Origin: Aquimarina sp. Aq107 | Lineage (GTDB): Bacteria; Bacteroidota; Bacteroidia; Flavobacteriales; Flavobacteriaceae | Assembly (NCBI RefSeq): GCF_943733665.1 | Contig: NZ_OX030782.1 | Span: 454,001-518,000 of the forward strand | Reading direction: 5' to 3' | DNA length: 64,000 bases | Part shown: positions 1 to 8,947 of the stretch, piece after piece | Numbering within the stretch: the first letter of the stretch is position 1 | Layout: the number at the start of each line of letters is the position of its first letter | Notes under the pieces: generated by a model | Told to the model about the DNA's origin: nothing | The model's input: only the letters and a program-made list of their open reading frames with translations | Databases searched by the model: none | Program-made: the position numbers and the translations under genes

Positions 1-1
1 T

Positions 2-112
2 TTTCCGCAATGGAAATTTCAGGTGTCTGACAGTCTTAACGAGGTTAGAAATAAAGATTTAAGAGAGTGGATAACTGGAGAACTAAAAGCTGATACGTTG
101 TTAGTAAAGTAA
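2..112 (+). CDS. C-terminal fragment of an unidentified protein (cut by window edge)
   Basis: An open frame enters from the left edge and ends at TAA 110-112, giving about 36 residues with ordinary protein-like composition (it ends WITGELKADTLLVK). No domain can be recognised from so short a piece. After the stop the same frame meets a second stop at 119-121 and is then open again to 221-223, encoding about 33 plausible residues, so this may be a decayed 3' end. The remaining bases up to 252 show nothing else. Confidence 0.4.
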   Translation, partial: FPQWKFQVSDSLNEVRNKDLREWITGELKADTLLVK

Positions 113-252
113 TTCTGTTAGTTTTTGGATTTTATTAAAGACAGTGATTTAAGTTTAGCGTTTGCTAAGATGGAAAATATGATTCCAGAAAATGTTTTAA
201 TGACAAATAGAAAAATATCTTAAAATTTATAAGATTCGTAGTAAGTAACTTT

Positions 253-1017
253 TTACAACCCTTTGAGCTGCGCATCACGTACTTTTTTAAATAAGTTAGA
301 GGAATAGACAAATTCGGTTACTGCTTCATTATCAGTTTTAAAAATTTGTGTTTTATCTCCTTCCCATTCTAGATTACCAAATTTTAAGAAAACGATTTTT
401 TCACCAATTTCCATAACAGAATTCATATCATGGGTATTGATGATAGTTGTAATATCATATTCTTCAGTAATTTCTTTAATCAAATTGTCAATTACTATGG
501 CCGTTCTTGGATCTAATCCAGAGTTAGGTTCATCACAAAAAAGATATTTAGGCCTAGTTACAATTGCTCTTGCTATGGCTACACGTTTTTGCATTCCACC
601 ACTTATTTCTGAAGGAAGTTTATTGTTAGAATTTTCTAGATTAACACGAGCTAATACTTCATTTACTCGTACCAGCATTTCTTCTTTCTTCTGTTTTGTA
701 AACATCATTAGAGGAAACATTACATTTTCTTCTACAGTCATAGAATCGAATAATGCACTTCCCTGAAATACCATGCCCATTTGTTCTCTTAAGTCACGTT
801 GTTCTTCTGTAGAAAGATCTGAGTAGGTAGCTCCGTCATAACAAATAGAGCCTTCCTCTGGAGTAAATAAACCCAGCATGCATTTAAGAAAAACTGTCTT
901 ACCACTACCACTTGTTCCAATGATTAAATTTGTTTTACCGCGTTCAAATGTAGTTGTGATTCCCTTAAGAATTTGTTCGCCATTAAAACCTTTATGTATA
1001 TCTTTTACTTCTATCAT
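253..1017 (-). CDS. ABC transporter ATP-binding protein, MlaF-like
   Basis: This 254-residue ATPase very probably powers phospholipid transport between the membranes, as in the Mla/MCE systems. Walker A (GTSGSGKT, about 34-41), a Q-loop (VFQG, about 83-86), the signature SGGMQKR (139-145), Walker B ending in DE (162-163) and an H-loop His (196) are all present, so it should be active. The phrase DSMTVEENVMFPL after the Q-loop is typical of the MlaF/Ttg2A branch. Its ATG overlaps the stop of the MlaE-like permease by one base (TAATG), so the two are translationally coupled. No MCE-domain (MlaD) gene follows within the window, so that partner must lie elsewhere or beyond the edge. Confidence 0.9.
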   Translation of the reverse strand: MIEVKDIHKGFNGEQILKGITTTFERGKTNLIIGTSGSGKTVFLKCMLGLFTPEEGSICYDGATYSDLSTEEQRDLREQMGMVFQGSALFDSMTVEENVMFPLMMFTKQKKEEMLVRVNEVLARVNLENSNNKLPSEISGGMQKRVAIARAIVTRPKYLFCDEPNSGLDPRTAIVIDNLIKEITEEYDITTIINTHDMNSVMEIGEKIVFLKFGNLEWEGDKTQIFKTDNEAVTEFVYSSNLFKKVRDAQLKGL

Positions 1018-1754
1018 TAGCTTAACAATAATTGAGTTAATATATAATTAGAAGTTACTATAACCACTGTTGTCCATACAAAGGCAGAGGTACTTGCTTT
1101 ACCAACTCCTAAGGCACCGCCGGTCATGTAATATCCATGAAAAGATGGAATTGTTGCCAATAGAAAGGCAAAGATGAAGGTTTTAATAAACGCATATGTT
1201 AAGTGATACGGTATGAATTCTTCTCGCAAACCTGTTAAAAATTCTGAGCCTGAAACAAATCCTCCATAAACCCCAGCAATATAAGCTCCAAATACACCTA
1301 CGAACATTGCAATCGCTATTACAAATGGATACATTAACATCGCTATGATTTTAGGAAATACAAGATAATTTAATGAATTTATTCCCATTACTTCCAAGGC
1401 ATCAATTTGTTCAGTAACTCTCATCGTTCCGATACTAGATGTAATAAAGGATCCTACTTTTCCAGCCATAATAACAGAAAGGAAAGTGGGAGCAAATTCG
1501 AGAATCATAGATTGTCTAGAGGCAAACCCAATTAATTGTTTAGGAATTAATGGATTTGTTAGATTCAAAGCTGTTTGAATAGCGATTACAGCTCCAATAA
1601 AGAAAGCAAGAAATACGGTAATTCCTAAAGAACCAATAATAAGATCATCTATTTCTTTAAATATCAGGCTTCTAAGCACAGAGCCTTTAGTCATTCGACT
1701 AAAAACTTTTTTCAGCATTAAAAAATAGCGACCAATATCGTCGAGATAAAACAT
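1017..1754 (-). CDS. MlaE-like ABC transporter permease (DUF140 family)
   Basis: This 245-residue inner-membrane protein has the length and hydrophobic pattern of the MlaE/DUF140 permeases, which pair with an MlaF-type ATPase to move phospholipids. The family hallmark around EQIDALEVMGINSLNYLV, roughly residues 135-155, is clear, and five or so membrane segments follow the family layout. It is first in a two-gene operon with the ATPase and shares the TAATG junction. The divergent pafA promoter lies about 70 bp upstream of the start, so the two transcription units share a short intergenic region. Confidence 0.9.
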   Translation of the reverse strand: MFYLDDIGRYFLMLKKVFSRMTKGSVLRSLIFKEIDDLIIGSLGITVFLAFFIGAVIAIQTALNLTNPLIPKQLIGFASRQSMILEFAPTFLSVIMAGKVGSFITSSIGTMRVTEQIDALEVMGINSLNYLVFPKIIAMLMYPFVIAIAMFVGVFGAYIAGVYGGFVSGSEFLTGLREEFIPYHLTYAFIKTFIFAFLLATIPSFHGYYMTGGALGVGKASTSAFVWTTVVIVTSNYILTQLLLS

Positions 1755-1823
1755 ATGTTCTACATTAGAAGGGCTAAAATAGAAAAAAAAATAGGGACAG
1801 CATTTAACCTTCTATTAAAGTTT

Positions 1824-1831
1824 TACATTTG
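1824..1831 (+). promoter_or_regulatory. -7 promoter element (TACATTTG) for pafA
   Basis: TACATTTG matches the Bacteroidota -7 consensus TAnnTTTG exactly. It lies 40 bp upstream of the ATG at 1871 and overlaps the TTG at 1829, which rules that TTG out as the translation start. No good -33 TTG is visible. Confidence 0.6.
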
Positions 1832-1870
1832 CATAAAAGGTATTTTAGCCTTTTAAAATGTAAACAGATA

Positions 1871-3535
1871 ATGATAAAGAAGATATTTTTAGCAATTATT
1901 TTAATAATAACAGTTACTCAGTGTGCAACCAAAGATTCATCATCAATAAAGATAAACTCTGAAGAAACAATTTCTGTCCGACCAAAATTAGTTGTAGGGA
2001 TAGTAGTGGATCAGATGAGGTATGATTATTTGACTAGATTTTATGATCGTTTTGGTCAAGGAGGGTTTAAAAGAATGATTAATGAAGGTTTTAATTGTAA
2101 AAACAATCATTTTAATTATATACCAACATATACAGGGCCTGGACATGCTTCGGTATTTACAGGGACAACACCTCAAAATCATGGAATTATTTCTAATAAT
2201 TGGTATGATAAGTTTGGGAAAGATATGGTGTATTGTGCTAGTGATTCTTTAGTACGTGCTGTTGGTTCTGATAGTGAATTAGAAAGAATGTCTCCTCGAC
2301 GTATGAAAACAACAACTTTTGCCGATCAAAACAGATTGCATACGCAATTAAAAGGAAAGAGTATTGGTATTGCGATAAAGGATAGAGGAGCAATATTGCC
2401 TGCTGGCCATGCAGCTAATGGAGCTTATTGGTTTAGAGGAAAAGATGAAGGTAATTGGATTACTAGTACGTATTATAGAAATGAATTACCGGATTGGGTG
2501 CAAAAATTTAATGAATCTGATAAAGCAGCTTCTTATTTTAAGGAGTGGAATACTTTATATGATATTACTACTTATGGAGAGAGTGGAGCTGATGAGAACA
2601 ATTTCGAACGTGGTTTTAAAGGAAAAGAAAAGGCGACTTTTCCTTATGATTTAGCTGCATTAAAAGATCAAAATGCAGGGTATGATATTATTAAGGGATC
2701 TGCATATGGGAATAGTTTAACAGCCGATTTCGCAATAGCTTCCATAGATGGGGAGTCATTAGGAGCGGATGATATTACAGATGTTCTTACTGTGAGTTTT
2801 TCTAGTACAGATTATGTTGGTCATAATTTCGGAGTTAATTCAAAAGAAATCGAGGATACCTATTTAAGATTAGATAAGGATCTTGAACGCTTTTTTGGAG
2901 TATTAGATACTAAGGTTGGGAAAGGTAATTATACAGTTTTTTTAACTGCAGATCATGGAGCTGTTCAAGTGCCGTCGTATCTGAAAAAAGTAAAAATACC
3001 TTCAGGTTATTTTGATATGGTAGAGCTCACTGTTAGTGTAATGGATTTTGCAAAACGAACTTTTAAAGTTAACGGACTAATCGAAAAAGTAGCTAATGAT
3101 CAAGTGTTTTTTGCGTATGATGTACTGGAAAAAAATAAGATAAACCCACAAGAATTACAGAAAGCTATAGCACATCATATATTACAATATGATCAAATAG
3201 ATAAGGTTTTTACTAGAGAACAATTACAAATGGGAACCTTTACAGAAGGAATTGGTGCACTTATTCAAAAAGGATATAACCAAAAAAGAAGTGGTGATTT
3301 GGTATATGTTTTAGATCCTGCCACTATAGCGTATTCTCGTACTGGATCTACGCACGGTAGTGGTTTAAATTATGACACACATGCTCCGTTATTATTTATG
3401 GGTAAAGGAATTAAACAAGGTAGCACCACTACTAAGACAACAATTCCAGATATTGCTCCAACTATTTCTGCATTATTAGGGATTACATTTCCTAATGGAG
3501 CTACTGGTGATGTGTTGTCTTTTGTTTTAGAGTAA
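1871..3535 (+). CDS. pafA: PafA-type alkaline phosphatase, lipoprotein
   Basis: This 554-residue enzyme releases phosphate from monoesters at the cell surface or in the periplasm. The chosen ATG gives a clean lipoprotein signal with lipobox VTQC; the frame is open further up to a TTG at 1829, but that falls in the promoter. Two-metal alkaline-phosphatase features are visible: a metal Asp in VVDQMRYD near residue 47, the nucleophile Thr in TGPGHAS near 88, the PafA-specific Lys and Arg in IAIKDRGAILPAGH, and later metal ligands in STDYVGHNFG and LTADHGA. These match the phosphate-insensitive PafA family of flavobacteria. The gene runs directly into the convergent amine oxidase gene with no spacer. 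Confidence 0.9.
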   Translation: MIKKIFLAIILIITVTQCATKDSSSIKINSEETISVRPKLVVGIVVDQMRYDYLTRFYDRFGQGGFKRMINEGFNCKNNHFNYIPTYTGPGHASVFTGTTPQNHGIISNNWYDKFGKDMVYCASDSLVRAVGSDSELERMSPRRMKTTTFADQNRLHTQLKGKSIGIAIKDRGAILPAGHAANGAYWFRGKDEGNWITSTYYRNELPDWVQKFNESDKAASYFKEWNTLYDITTYGESGADENNFERGFKGKEKATFPYDLAALKDQNAGYDIIKGSAYGNSLTADFAIASIDGESLGADDITDVLTVSFSSTDYVGHNFGVNSKEIEDTYLRLDKDLERFFGVLDTKVGKGNYTVFLTADHGAVQVPSYLKKVKIPSGYFDMVELTVSVMDFAKRTFKVNGLIEKVANDQVFFAYDVLEKNKINPQELQKAIAHHILQYDQIDKVFTREQLQMGTFTEGIGALIQKGYNQKRSGDLVYVLDPATIAYSRTGSTHGSGLNYDTHAPLLFMGKGIKQGSTTTKTTIPDIAPTISALLGITFPNGATGDVLSFVLE

Positions 3536-4591
3536 TCATTTATCTGATAATTTTTGATATATGGATTGTGCGCTAAGTATAGCACCTTCCATATATCCTC
3601 CATGCATAGGGGATGTTTCTGTACCTCCTATAAAGAACTTGTCGTCGTAGTATCCTTGTTGATATATTTTATGACCATTATTTTGATGTGGGAATATAAA
3701 ATCATTAGAAGGTAAAGAAGTAAAGGGTTCTCGTTTCCAGACTAATTCCTCATAGGATAAATATTCTAATGCGTCCTCTCCAAATAATTTATGGAGTTGA
3801 TGAATCACTTTTGATTTTCTTTCATCCTTAGTATACGCGGCCATACCATTTTGTAAAAAACCTTTAAGGGAAAAATGAGTGTTTTCTGCATTAGAGTGAT
3901 CGTATAATTCAGTTAAGGGACCGACATTGCTAAAAACGGTTCCTGAGTAATTACTATTTTTCCAAAAAGGAGTTTCATAGGATACACCAAATTTAATAGA
4001 ATCTCCCATCCATGTGTGGGTTTTATTGGCAATTTCAATAACCTTATTTGATAATGCGGGATAGAATTGTATAGAGTTTACTAAAAGTGAAGGAGGAATA
4101 GTAGAAACAACTTTATCCGTATAATATATATTATTGGAAGATGTAACTTTAAAACTATTGTTTGTGTAATTAACGTGTTCTATTTTTTCATTTAGAATCA
4201 ATTCTTTTTGATCCAGAAGGTCAACAAGTTTATGTATAATAGCGATAGTTCCATGTTGTATTCGATAGCTTGGTTGTTGGTTTGTTGGTAATTGAATTTG
4301 TTGTGGAGGAGCAGTTGATAATGGTTCAAAAAGTGCTATTCCTTGCATATATTGTTCAAAAACAGGAAGCTCTAATTCTTTTAATAACCTTAACAATTCT
4401 TGATGTTGTAAACTTAACCAAGTTGCTCCCATTTCGATTGGGGTTTCTTTTGCGGATTTAAGGGTATGGATTCTTCCGCCAACCCTGTTTCTAGCTTCAA
4501 TAATCTTTACAGATTTCCCATCTTTTTTTAATCTGTAAGCTAGTAGTAAACCGGTTAGACCAGCTCCAATAATAAGTACTTCTGATTTCAT
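3536..4591 (-). CDS. Flavin-containing amine oxidase family protein
   Basis: This 351-residue FAD-dependent oxidoreductase has an N-terminal dinucleotide-binding motif (GAGLTG, about 8-13), followed by the GGRIHT motif typical of monoamine-oxidase and protoporphyrinogen-oxidase-like enzymes. A C-terminal FAD-contact region is visible around GGTETSPMHGGYMEGAI, and there the second half of the fold closes. No signal peptide is evident. It is shorter than eukaryotic MAO (about 500 residues) but typical of bacterial members. The amine substrate cannot be told from sequence. Its stop abuts the stop of pafA on the other strand with zero spacing. Confidence 0.8.
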   Translation of the reverse strand: MKSEVLIIGAGLTGLLLAYRLKKDGKSVKIIEARNRVGGRIHTLKSAKETPIEMGATWLSLQHQELLRLLKELELPVFEQYMQGIALFEPLSTAPPQQIQLPTNQQPSYRIQHGTIAIIHKLVDLLDQKELILNEKIEHVNYTNNSFKVTSSNNIYYTDKVVSTIPPSLLVNSIQFYPALSNKVIEIANKTHTWMGDSIKFGVSYETPFWKNSNYSGTVFSNVGPLTELYDHSNAENTHFSLKGFLQNGMAAYTKDERKSKVIHQLHKLFGEDALEYLSYEELVWKREPFTSLPSNDFIFPHQNNGHKIYQQGYYDDKFFIGGTETSPMHGGYMEGAILSAQSIYQKLSDK

Positions 4592-4612
4592 ATACTTAGT
4601 AAATGTAAAAAG

Positions 4613-4638
4613 TAAAACTCCTAATAAAAGGAGTTTTA
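4613..4638 (-). terminator. Intrinsic terminator of the TetR/SDR/AhpD-like operon
   Basis: A 10-bp stem (4613-4622 with 4629-4638, core AAACTCC/GGAGTTT) lies 20 bp past the stop of the AhpD-like gene and is followed on the minus strand by a T-rich run. Confidence 0.7.
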
Positions 4639-4658
4639 TTTTGTTAAGTTAAGAAAAC

Positions 4659-4970
4659 TCAATCATTCATTAAATGGGTGCCATGCACAACAGCAGCTCC
4701 TGCTCTAAGAGCAGCAGATACAAATGTAGCTTCCGCTAATTCCTCTTGTGTAGCACCTGCTTTTACCGCATTTTTTTTATGAATTTCTAAGCAATATGGG
4801 CATTGAGTTGTTAGTGCAACGGCGACAGCCATTAATTCTTTATACTTTACAGGAATAACTCCTTCTTGCAAAGCAATACTGTCAAAAGCTTGAAAAGCTT
4901 TCATAGTTTCAGAAGCATTTTTGCCAAGTGTGCCTAACTTTTTTAGGTGATTCATATCATACATAATCAA
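4659..4970 (-). CDS. Carboxymuconolactone decarboxylase / AhpD-like protein
   Basis: This 103-residue protein belongs to the AhpD-like fold, whose small all-helical members use a CxxC pair in peroxide reduction or in unrelated decarboxylase chemistry. The redox motif CPYCLEIHKKNA is intact near residues 54-65, which favours a peroxiredoxin-reductase-like or general thiol role. It is the last gene of a TetR-SDR-AhpD operon, 10 bp after the SDR gene, and is followed by a terminator. Met residues 1, 3 and 6 are all possible starts. The shared regulator suggests a response to an electrophile or oxidant, which is inference. Confidence 0.85.
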   Translation of the reverse strand: MIMYDMNHLKKLGTLGKNASETMKAFQAFDSIALQEGVIPVKYKELMAVAVALTTQCPYCLEIHKKNAVKAGATQEELAEATFVSAALRAGAAVVHGTHLMND

Positions 4971-4980
4971 ACTTTTTATG

Positions 4981-5727
4981 TTAATTTCTTCCTGCGATTA
5001 CACCTCCATCAGTATCCCAAATAGCTCCGGTTACCCACGATGCTTGATCAGATAATAAAAAAGTAATGCTATTAGCTACATCTTGAGCAGTTCCATTTCT
5101 TCCTATTGGATGAAAATTATTAAATCCAACAAGTGCTTTTTTTGCTTCGTCAGCACCACCGAAAACACCATCATATACTGGAGTTTCAACCACAGCAGGT
5201 GATACAGCGTTTACTCTGATACCATGATCTGCTAATTCCATAGCTAAATGTTGTGTTAGCGAATGTAATCCTGCTTTTTGCATAGAATATGCAGAAGAAG
5301 GAGTCGCTTTTACGGCTTGTTTAGCCCACATAGAACCAACATTAACAATCGCACCAGTATTGTTTTCTTTCATTTTCTTAGCTGCAGATTGCGTAATAAA
5401 AAAGAAACCTCTATTTAGATCTTGATATGAGTCATAATCTTCTAGAGTATGATCAAGAAAAGGTTTTGGACCAAAAATCCCTGATGCGTTTACTAAATAA
5501 TCTAAACTATCTAAGTTAGCAATTGTATTACGCAGTTGATCTACACTATTTTTATCAGTGATGTCAACTTGATGTTTAATAATGTTTTCGCCATCTTCAA
5601 TTTTAGATGTATTTCTTCCTACAACGTGAACTGTGGCACCTTCATTAATTAAAGATGTTACTGTTGCTTTACCAATTCCGCTGGTTCCTCCGATAACTAA
5701 GGCTGTTTTGTTTTTAAATTGTGTCAT
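4981..5727 (-). CDS. Short-chain dehydrogenase/reductase (SDR)
   Basis: This 248-residue classical SDR is an NAD(P)-dependent oxidoreductase. The cofactor motif GGTSGIGK sits near residues 13-20, an Asn in VNASG near 83-87, and the catalytic Ser, Tyr and Lys in the segment from GSMWAKQ to YSMQKAG. The C-terminal GAIWDTDGG matches the family. The exact substrate is not predictable. It lies between the TetR gene and the AhpD-like gene, and a perfect 18-bp palindrome 28 bp upstream of its start repeats the site found ahead of tetR, so it is probably repressed by that regulator. Confidence 0.88.
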   Translation of the reverse strand: MTQFKNKTALVIGGTSGIGKATVTSLINEGATVHVVGRNTSKIEDGENIIKHQVDITDKNSVDQLRNTIANLDSLDYLVNASGIFGPKPFLDHTLEDYDSYQDLNRGFFFITQSAAKKMKENNTGAIVNVGSMWAKQAVKATPSSAYSMQKAGLHSLTQHLAMELADHGIRVNAVSPAVVETPVYDGVFGGADEAKKALVGFNNFHPIGRNGTAQDVANSITFLLSDQASWVTGAIWDTDGGVIAGRN

Positions 5728-5754
5728 TATTTTTATGTTTAATTAATTAAAAAT

Positions 5755-5772
5755 AGACAGACAAGTCTGTCT
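5755..5772. promoter_or_regulatory. TetR operator, copy 1 (between tetR and SDR)
   Basis: AGACAGAC-AA-GTCTGTCT is a perfect palindrome 28 bp upstream of the SDR start. The core ACAGACAAGTCTGT recurs at 6385-6398 ahead of the tetR gene. Size and symmetry fit a TetR-family dimer. Confidence 0.75.
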
Positions 5773-5790
5773 TTGTTAAGATAAATTTTT

Positions 5791-6354
5791 TTATTCTAGA
5801 ATCTTTTCGCAAAGAGATAACGAAGCCTCAATGGGCCAAGTATTCTGGTGTAATTTGCTTTCAGAAATTGCTCCTTCATATAATAGGTAAATTTTTCTTG
5901 CTAACATTTTATTTTCGTTGTCAGAATTTTGATTATAATTTTCTATAACTAATTCCTTAATGAAATTTATGAAATCCTGCTTTTGCTGTTGAATCTCTAA
6001 TCGTACCGTTTCATTTTCTTTAGGCATTTCGGCGTATGTATTTAAACACCAACATCCATTAAAGTCTTTTTGATCAAAGAATAATTTTAGAAAATTAAAC
6101 AAAGCGTATATCCGTTTTTTACCTTTAGGCACTTTATATACATACTCTCTAATATCTTTAGTAAAAGTGTCATTCTTAAATTGTAGGTAAGCAATACAAA
6201 TATCTTCTTTAGAAGGAAAATGATTGTATAGTGTTGCTTTTGCTATTCCTGCTTCTTTAATAATCTCATTGATTCCTGTTAGATTATAACCCTTATGATA
6301 AAATAGAGTAGAGGCGGTTTGTACGATATGAGCTCTTGTCTTAGAGTGTTTCAT
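5791..6354 (-). CDS. TetR/AcrR family transcriptional regulator
   Basis: This 187-residue protein has the TetR-family DNA-binding domain at residues 1-50, with the recognition region GIAKATLYNHFPSKEDI. The rest is the usual helical ligand-binding and dimerisation domain. It heads an operon with the SDR and AhpD-like genes. Matching palindromes lie upstream of its own start and between it and the SDR gene, so autoregulation plus control of the operon is likely. The inducer is unknown; the context suggests a toxic organic or electrophilic compound, which is inference. Confidence 0.9.
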   Translation of the reverse strand: MKHSKTRAHIVQTASTLFYHKGYNLTGINEIIKEAGIAKATLYNHFPSKEDICIAYLQFKNDTFTKDIREYVYKVPKGKKRIYALFNFLKLFFDQKDFNGCWCLNTYAEMPKENETVRLEIQQQKQDFINFIKELVIENYNQNSDNENKMLARKIYLLYEGAISESKLHQNTWPIEASLSLCEKILE

Positions 6355-6370
6355 ATGACAAACATATAAA

Positions 6371-6416
6371 AAAAATATTCAAAAACAGACAAGTCTGTCT
6401 ATTTTTGAATATTTTT
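6371..6416. promoter_or_regulatory. TetR operator copy 2 inside a long hairpin, also a likely terminator
   Basis: The operator core ACAGACAAGTCTGT (6385-6398) sits 30 bp upstream of tetR. Flanking arms AAATATTCAAAAA and TTTTTGAATATTT extend it into a long inverted repeat with a four-base bulge. Read on the minus strand the structure is followed by a T run, 15 bp after the end of the PL6 gene, so it can also terminate that transcript. Confidence 0.7.
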
Positions 6417-6430
6417 AACAAAATCTACAT

Positions 6431-8734
6431 TTATTTTACGGGCTTGTAGCCACTATATTTAGCGGGATATTTAGTTGGGTTTAGAGTATTTATAATCTGA
6501 ATGTTTTTACCAGTGCGTTCTCCAAAGGTTTCGATTCGTCCCGAATTGATCAAGCTAATATCATCTATTGTGCTAATTGCCCATCCTGGATCTTCATATT
6601 TTAATGCGCGCCCTCCTTTTCCGGAATTGATAAATAATAAATTGTCAACATTTAGTTTTTGAACACCCCATAATAAAACCACACTTCCTAAATCTTTATT
6701 ATTTACATCTATAAAAGTAGAGTTTTTTAGTTCTAAGTAAGGTCCAGTAGTACTTTCATCATTCCCCATTCTTAAAAGAGCAATTGCATTCCCCATGACT
6801 TTACTAAAATGACAATTATCTATTTTTATATATTCTGCATTGTAACGTCCTCTGTTTTCATTTTCTCCATCGAGACTGATAGCATTTCCAGAAATATTAT
6901 GAAAGGTTGAGTTTTTGAAAACAATGGTATCAGCGTATGTATTTTTATAAGCTCTAAAAGCTGTTTTACGACTGGCATCAAAATTTTTAAATTCGCAAGA
7001 CATAACTTTTAACTTATAATGCGCTATCATTGGTTTCGATGAGGTAGCTATAGCAGATTGTGCAATTCCATTTTCTGAAGCACCATCGAATTGAACCCCT
7101 TGAATAGAAAGGCTTCCTCCATTCTCTATAACTACTAACGGCTTTTGTGATTCATTTTGATCATATTTAAATATGACTGGCTTACCGTTTTCAGATGTGG
7201 TAAGTGTTAATGGTTTATTTATAATCAAAGGTTTAGTAAAAGTATATGTCCCTGGTTTTAATAAAATAGTATCACCAGAAACTGCACTCTTTATGGTATT
7301 GAATAACGCGTCATTTTCATTCCCGGATACTTGTGTCGCATTCGAGTTCTTATTTGTGATTTCAAAATATTTTTGCTGAGGAGTATACCAATTTGGTCCT
7401 ACTTCACTTTTAATAAATGGAAGTTTAGGTTGATAATTTTCATTCTTTAATAAACCATCCTTCGGATCTTTTATAAAGGAAATATTTGTTGTTTCGAACC
7501 CATTATGGTTAAATTTTGAATTAGCGGAAACCACTTCATTTTCAGAAAATGAGAAGGTACTATAATCCGAAATTGCTTCAAAAACTTGTTTTCTTTGAGG
7601 ATGATAAAATATATTTTTTGTGAATCGTATATTCTGAGGAGGATCTGTTCGCTCATTATCTGCGCCAACGCCAAATTGAATGTGATCACATTTTAAAAAC
7701 ATATTTCCCGTAATATCAGTGTTTTCAGCTCTGTGATATCTGTTAATAAGCGAATTAGGAACTCCGTTCATTACAGGAAGAGCTCCAAAAAAACGTTTTC
7801 CTTTTAATTCCTGAAAATGATTATTTTTTATGGTATGTCCTTCATTGATGACCCTGACACCACCAGTTCCTGGTTTGTTGTTTCCGATAAAAAAATTGTT
7901 TTCTATTAAGTTTCTATTTCCGTGTCTTAAAGCTAGAACTCCAGCGGACTCATAAAAAATATTGTTGCGAACGATGTTGTCGCTCGATTTTAATGATACA
8001 ATTTCTACTTCACCATCACATTGCTCAAAGTAGTTGTTTTCTATCAAAGTTCTTGATGGGCTTAGAGAATATGTAGAAACTCCTACTCTTAATGTTTCTC
8101 CACCATTAGATCCAAGGTTTGGTCTATAACCAAAATGATTATGGTCAATCCTATGATTGTTTTCTAGACTATTTTTGTTGTTTAATCTTACTACTAATGT
8201 TACACCTGCATTAAGCTTTCCTCCAAAGTAATTGTGATCTACTCGATTGTTTTTTCCGTGTAAATGAATCCATTCTGATTTATCAAATCTATTACTTGGA
8301 TTAAAGTGATCAATAGCAATTTCCGTAAGTCTGCAGTTTTCAGCTAGTTTTCCGTCGTCAGTTTTGAAAATGATTAATGCGTTTTCTTCGGTAAAACCAT
8401 TGGTAAATACGAATCCTTTTATAATTACGTGTTGACCTCCAATTTTTAGAGAAGTATTACCAGAAAAAATGACTTTTCCCTTTTCTTCAGCTTTTATTGT
8501 AATTGGTTTTTCTTCTGTTCCTATAGCATCAATTACTAATTGAGCATCTTGCCATATCCCATTACCCAGTATAATTTCATCTCCAGGTTTTGCATTGCTA
8601 ATAGCATCATGAAATTCTTGAGTATTGGTAACAAGGTCGTTGTTATCAGATTGTTTTGTTTTACTTGCTTCTGAGCAAGAACTTACAGTAAATAGCGTAG
8701 CTATTAGGTAGCTAAAGAGCCTACTTTTCTTCAT
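6431..8734 (-). CDS. Polysaccharide lyase family 6 (alginate lyase-like), two beta-helix domains, lipoprotein
   Basis: This 767-residue protein probably cleaves alginate or a similar uronate polymer by beta-elimination. A signal peptide with lipobox VSSC (Cys20) predicts a lipid anchor. Residues 30-430 form a PL6 beta-helix: the family catalytic pair is visible as Lys249 (SLKSSDN) and Arg270 (LALRHG), the same 21-residue spacing as Lys250/Arg271 of chondroitinase B. A second beta-helix follows from about 470 to the end, the architecture of AlyGC-type enzymes. It is monocistronic as far as can be seen, with no SusC/SusD partners. The upstream region carries an 8-bp inverted repeat (8770-8794) and a 10-mer GACCAATTTA (8831-8840) shared with the palindrome upstream of the other PL6 gene. 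Confidence 0.85.
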   Translation of the reverse strand: MKKSRLFSYLIATLFTVSSCSEASKTKQSDNNDLVTNTQEFHDAISNAKPGDEIILGNGIWQDAQLVIDAIGTEEKPITIKAEEKGKVIFSGNTSLKIGGQHVIIKGFVFTNGFTEENALIIFKTDDGKLAENCRLTEIAIDHFNPSNRFDKSEWIHLHGKNNRVDHNYFGGKLNAGVTLVVRLNNKNSLENNHRIDHNHFGYRPNLGSNGGETLRVGVSTYSLSPSRTLIENNYFEQCDGEVEIVSLKSSDNIVRNNIFYESAGVLALRHGNRNLIENNFFIGNNKPGTGGVRVINEGHTIKNNHFQELKGKRFFGALPVMNGVPNSLINRYHRAENTDITGNMFLKCDHIQFGVGADNERTDPPQNIRFTKNIFYHPQRKQVFEAISDYSTFSFSENEVVSANSKFNHNGFETTNISFIKDPKDGLLKNENYQPKLPFIKSEVGPNWYTPQQKYFEITNKNSNATQVSGNENDALFNTIKSAVSGDTILLKPGTYTFTKPLIINKPLTLTTSENGKPVIFKYDQNESQKPLVVIENGGSLSIQGVQFDGASENGIAQSAIATSSKPMIAHYKLKVMSCEFKNFDASRKTAFRAYKNTYADTIVFKNSTFHNISGNAISLDGENENRGRYNAEYIKIDNCHFSKVMGNAIALLRMGNDESTTGPYLELKNSTFIDVNNKDLGSVVLLWGVQKLNVDNLLFINSGKGGRALKYEDPGWAISTIDDISLINSGRIETFGERTGKNIQIINTLNPTKYPAKYSGYKPVK

Positions 8735-8902
8735 TAGTTTCTTTTGAAATATTTGTATTAAACATTTCCCATTAAACTACTAAATCGTTTAATGCTTCAA
8801 TAGAAGTGAATACCCATAAGTTGTGTGTGGGACCAATTTAGGTCTATTTTTTATAATAACCAAGTATATAGCATCCCATAAAAGTAAATTAAGGATGAAT
8901 TA

Positions 8903-8935
8903 AAAAGCTACAGTCTTTTAGGGACTGTAGCTTTT
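8903..8935 (-). terminator. Strong intrinsic terminator after the double-glycine peptide gene
   Basis: A perfect 13-bp stem (8903-8915 with 8923-8935) encloses a 7-nt loop, with T-rich sequence on both sides. On the minus strand it begins 12 nt after the stop of the Cys-rich peptide frame at 8948, which supports a dedicated transcription unit there. The rest of 8735-8902 is the promoter and leader region of the PL6 gene. Confidence 0.8.
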
Positions 8936-8947
8936 ATAATAATTCGT

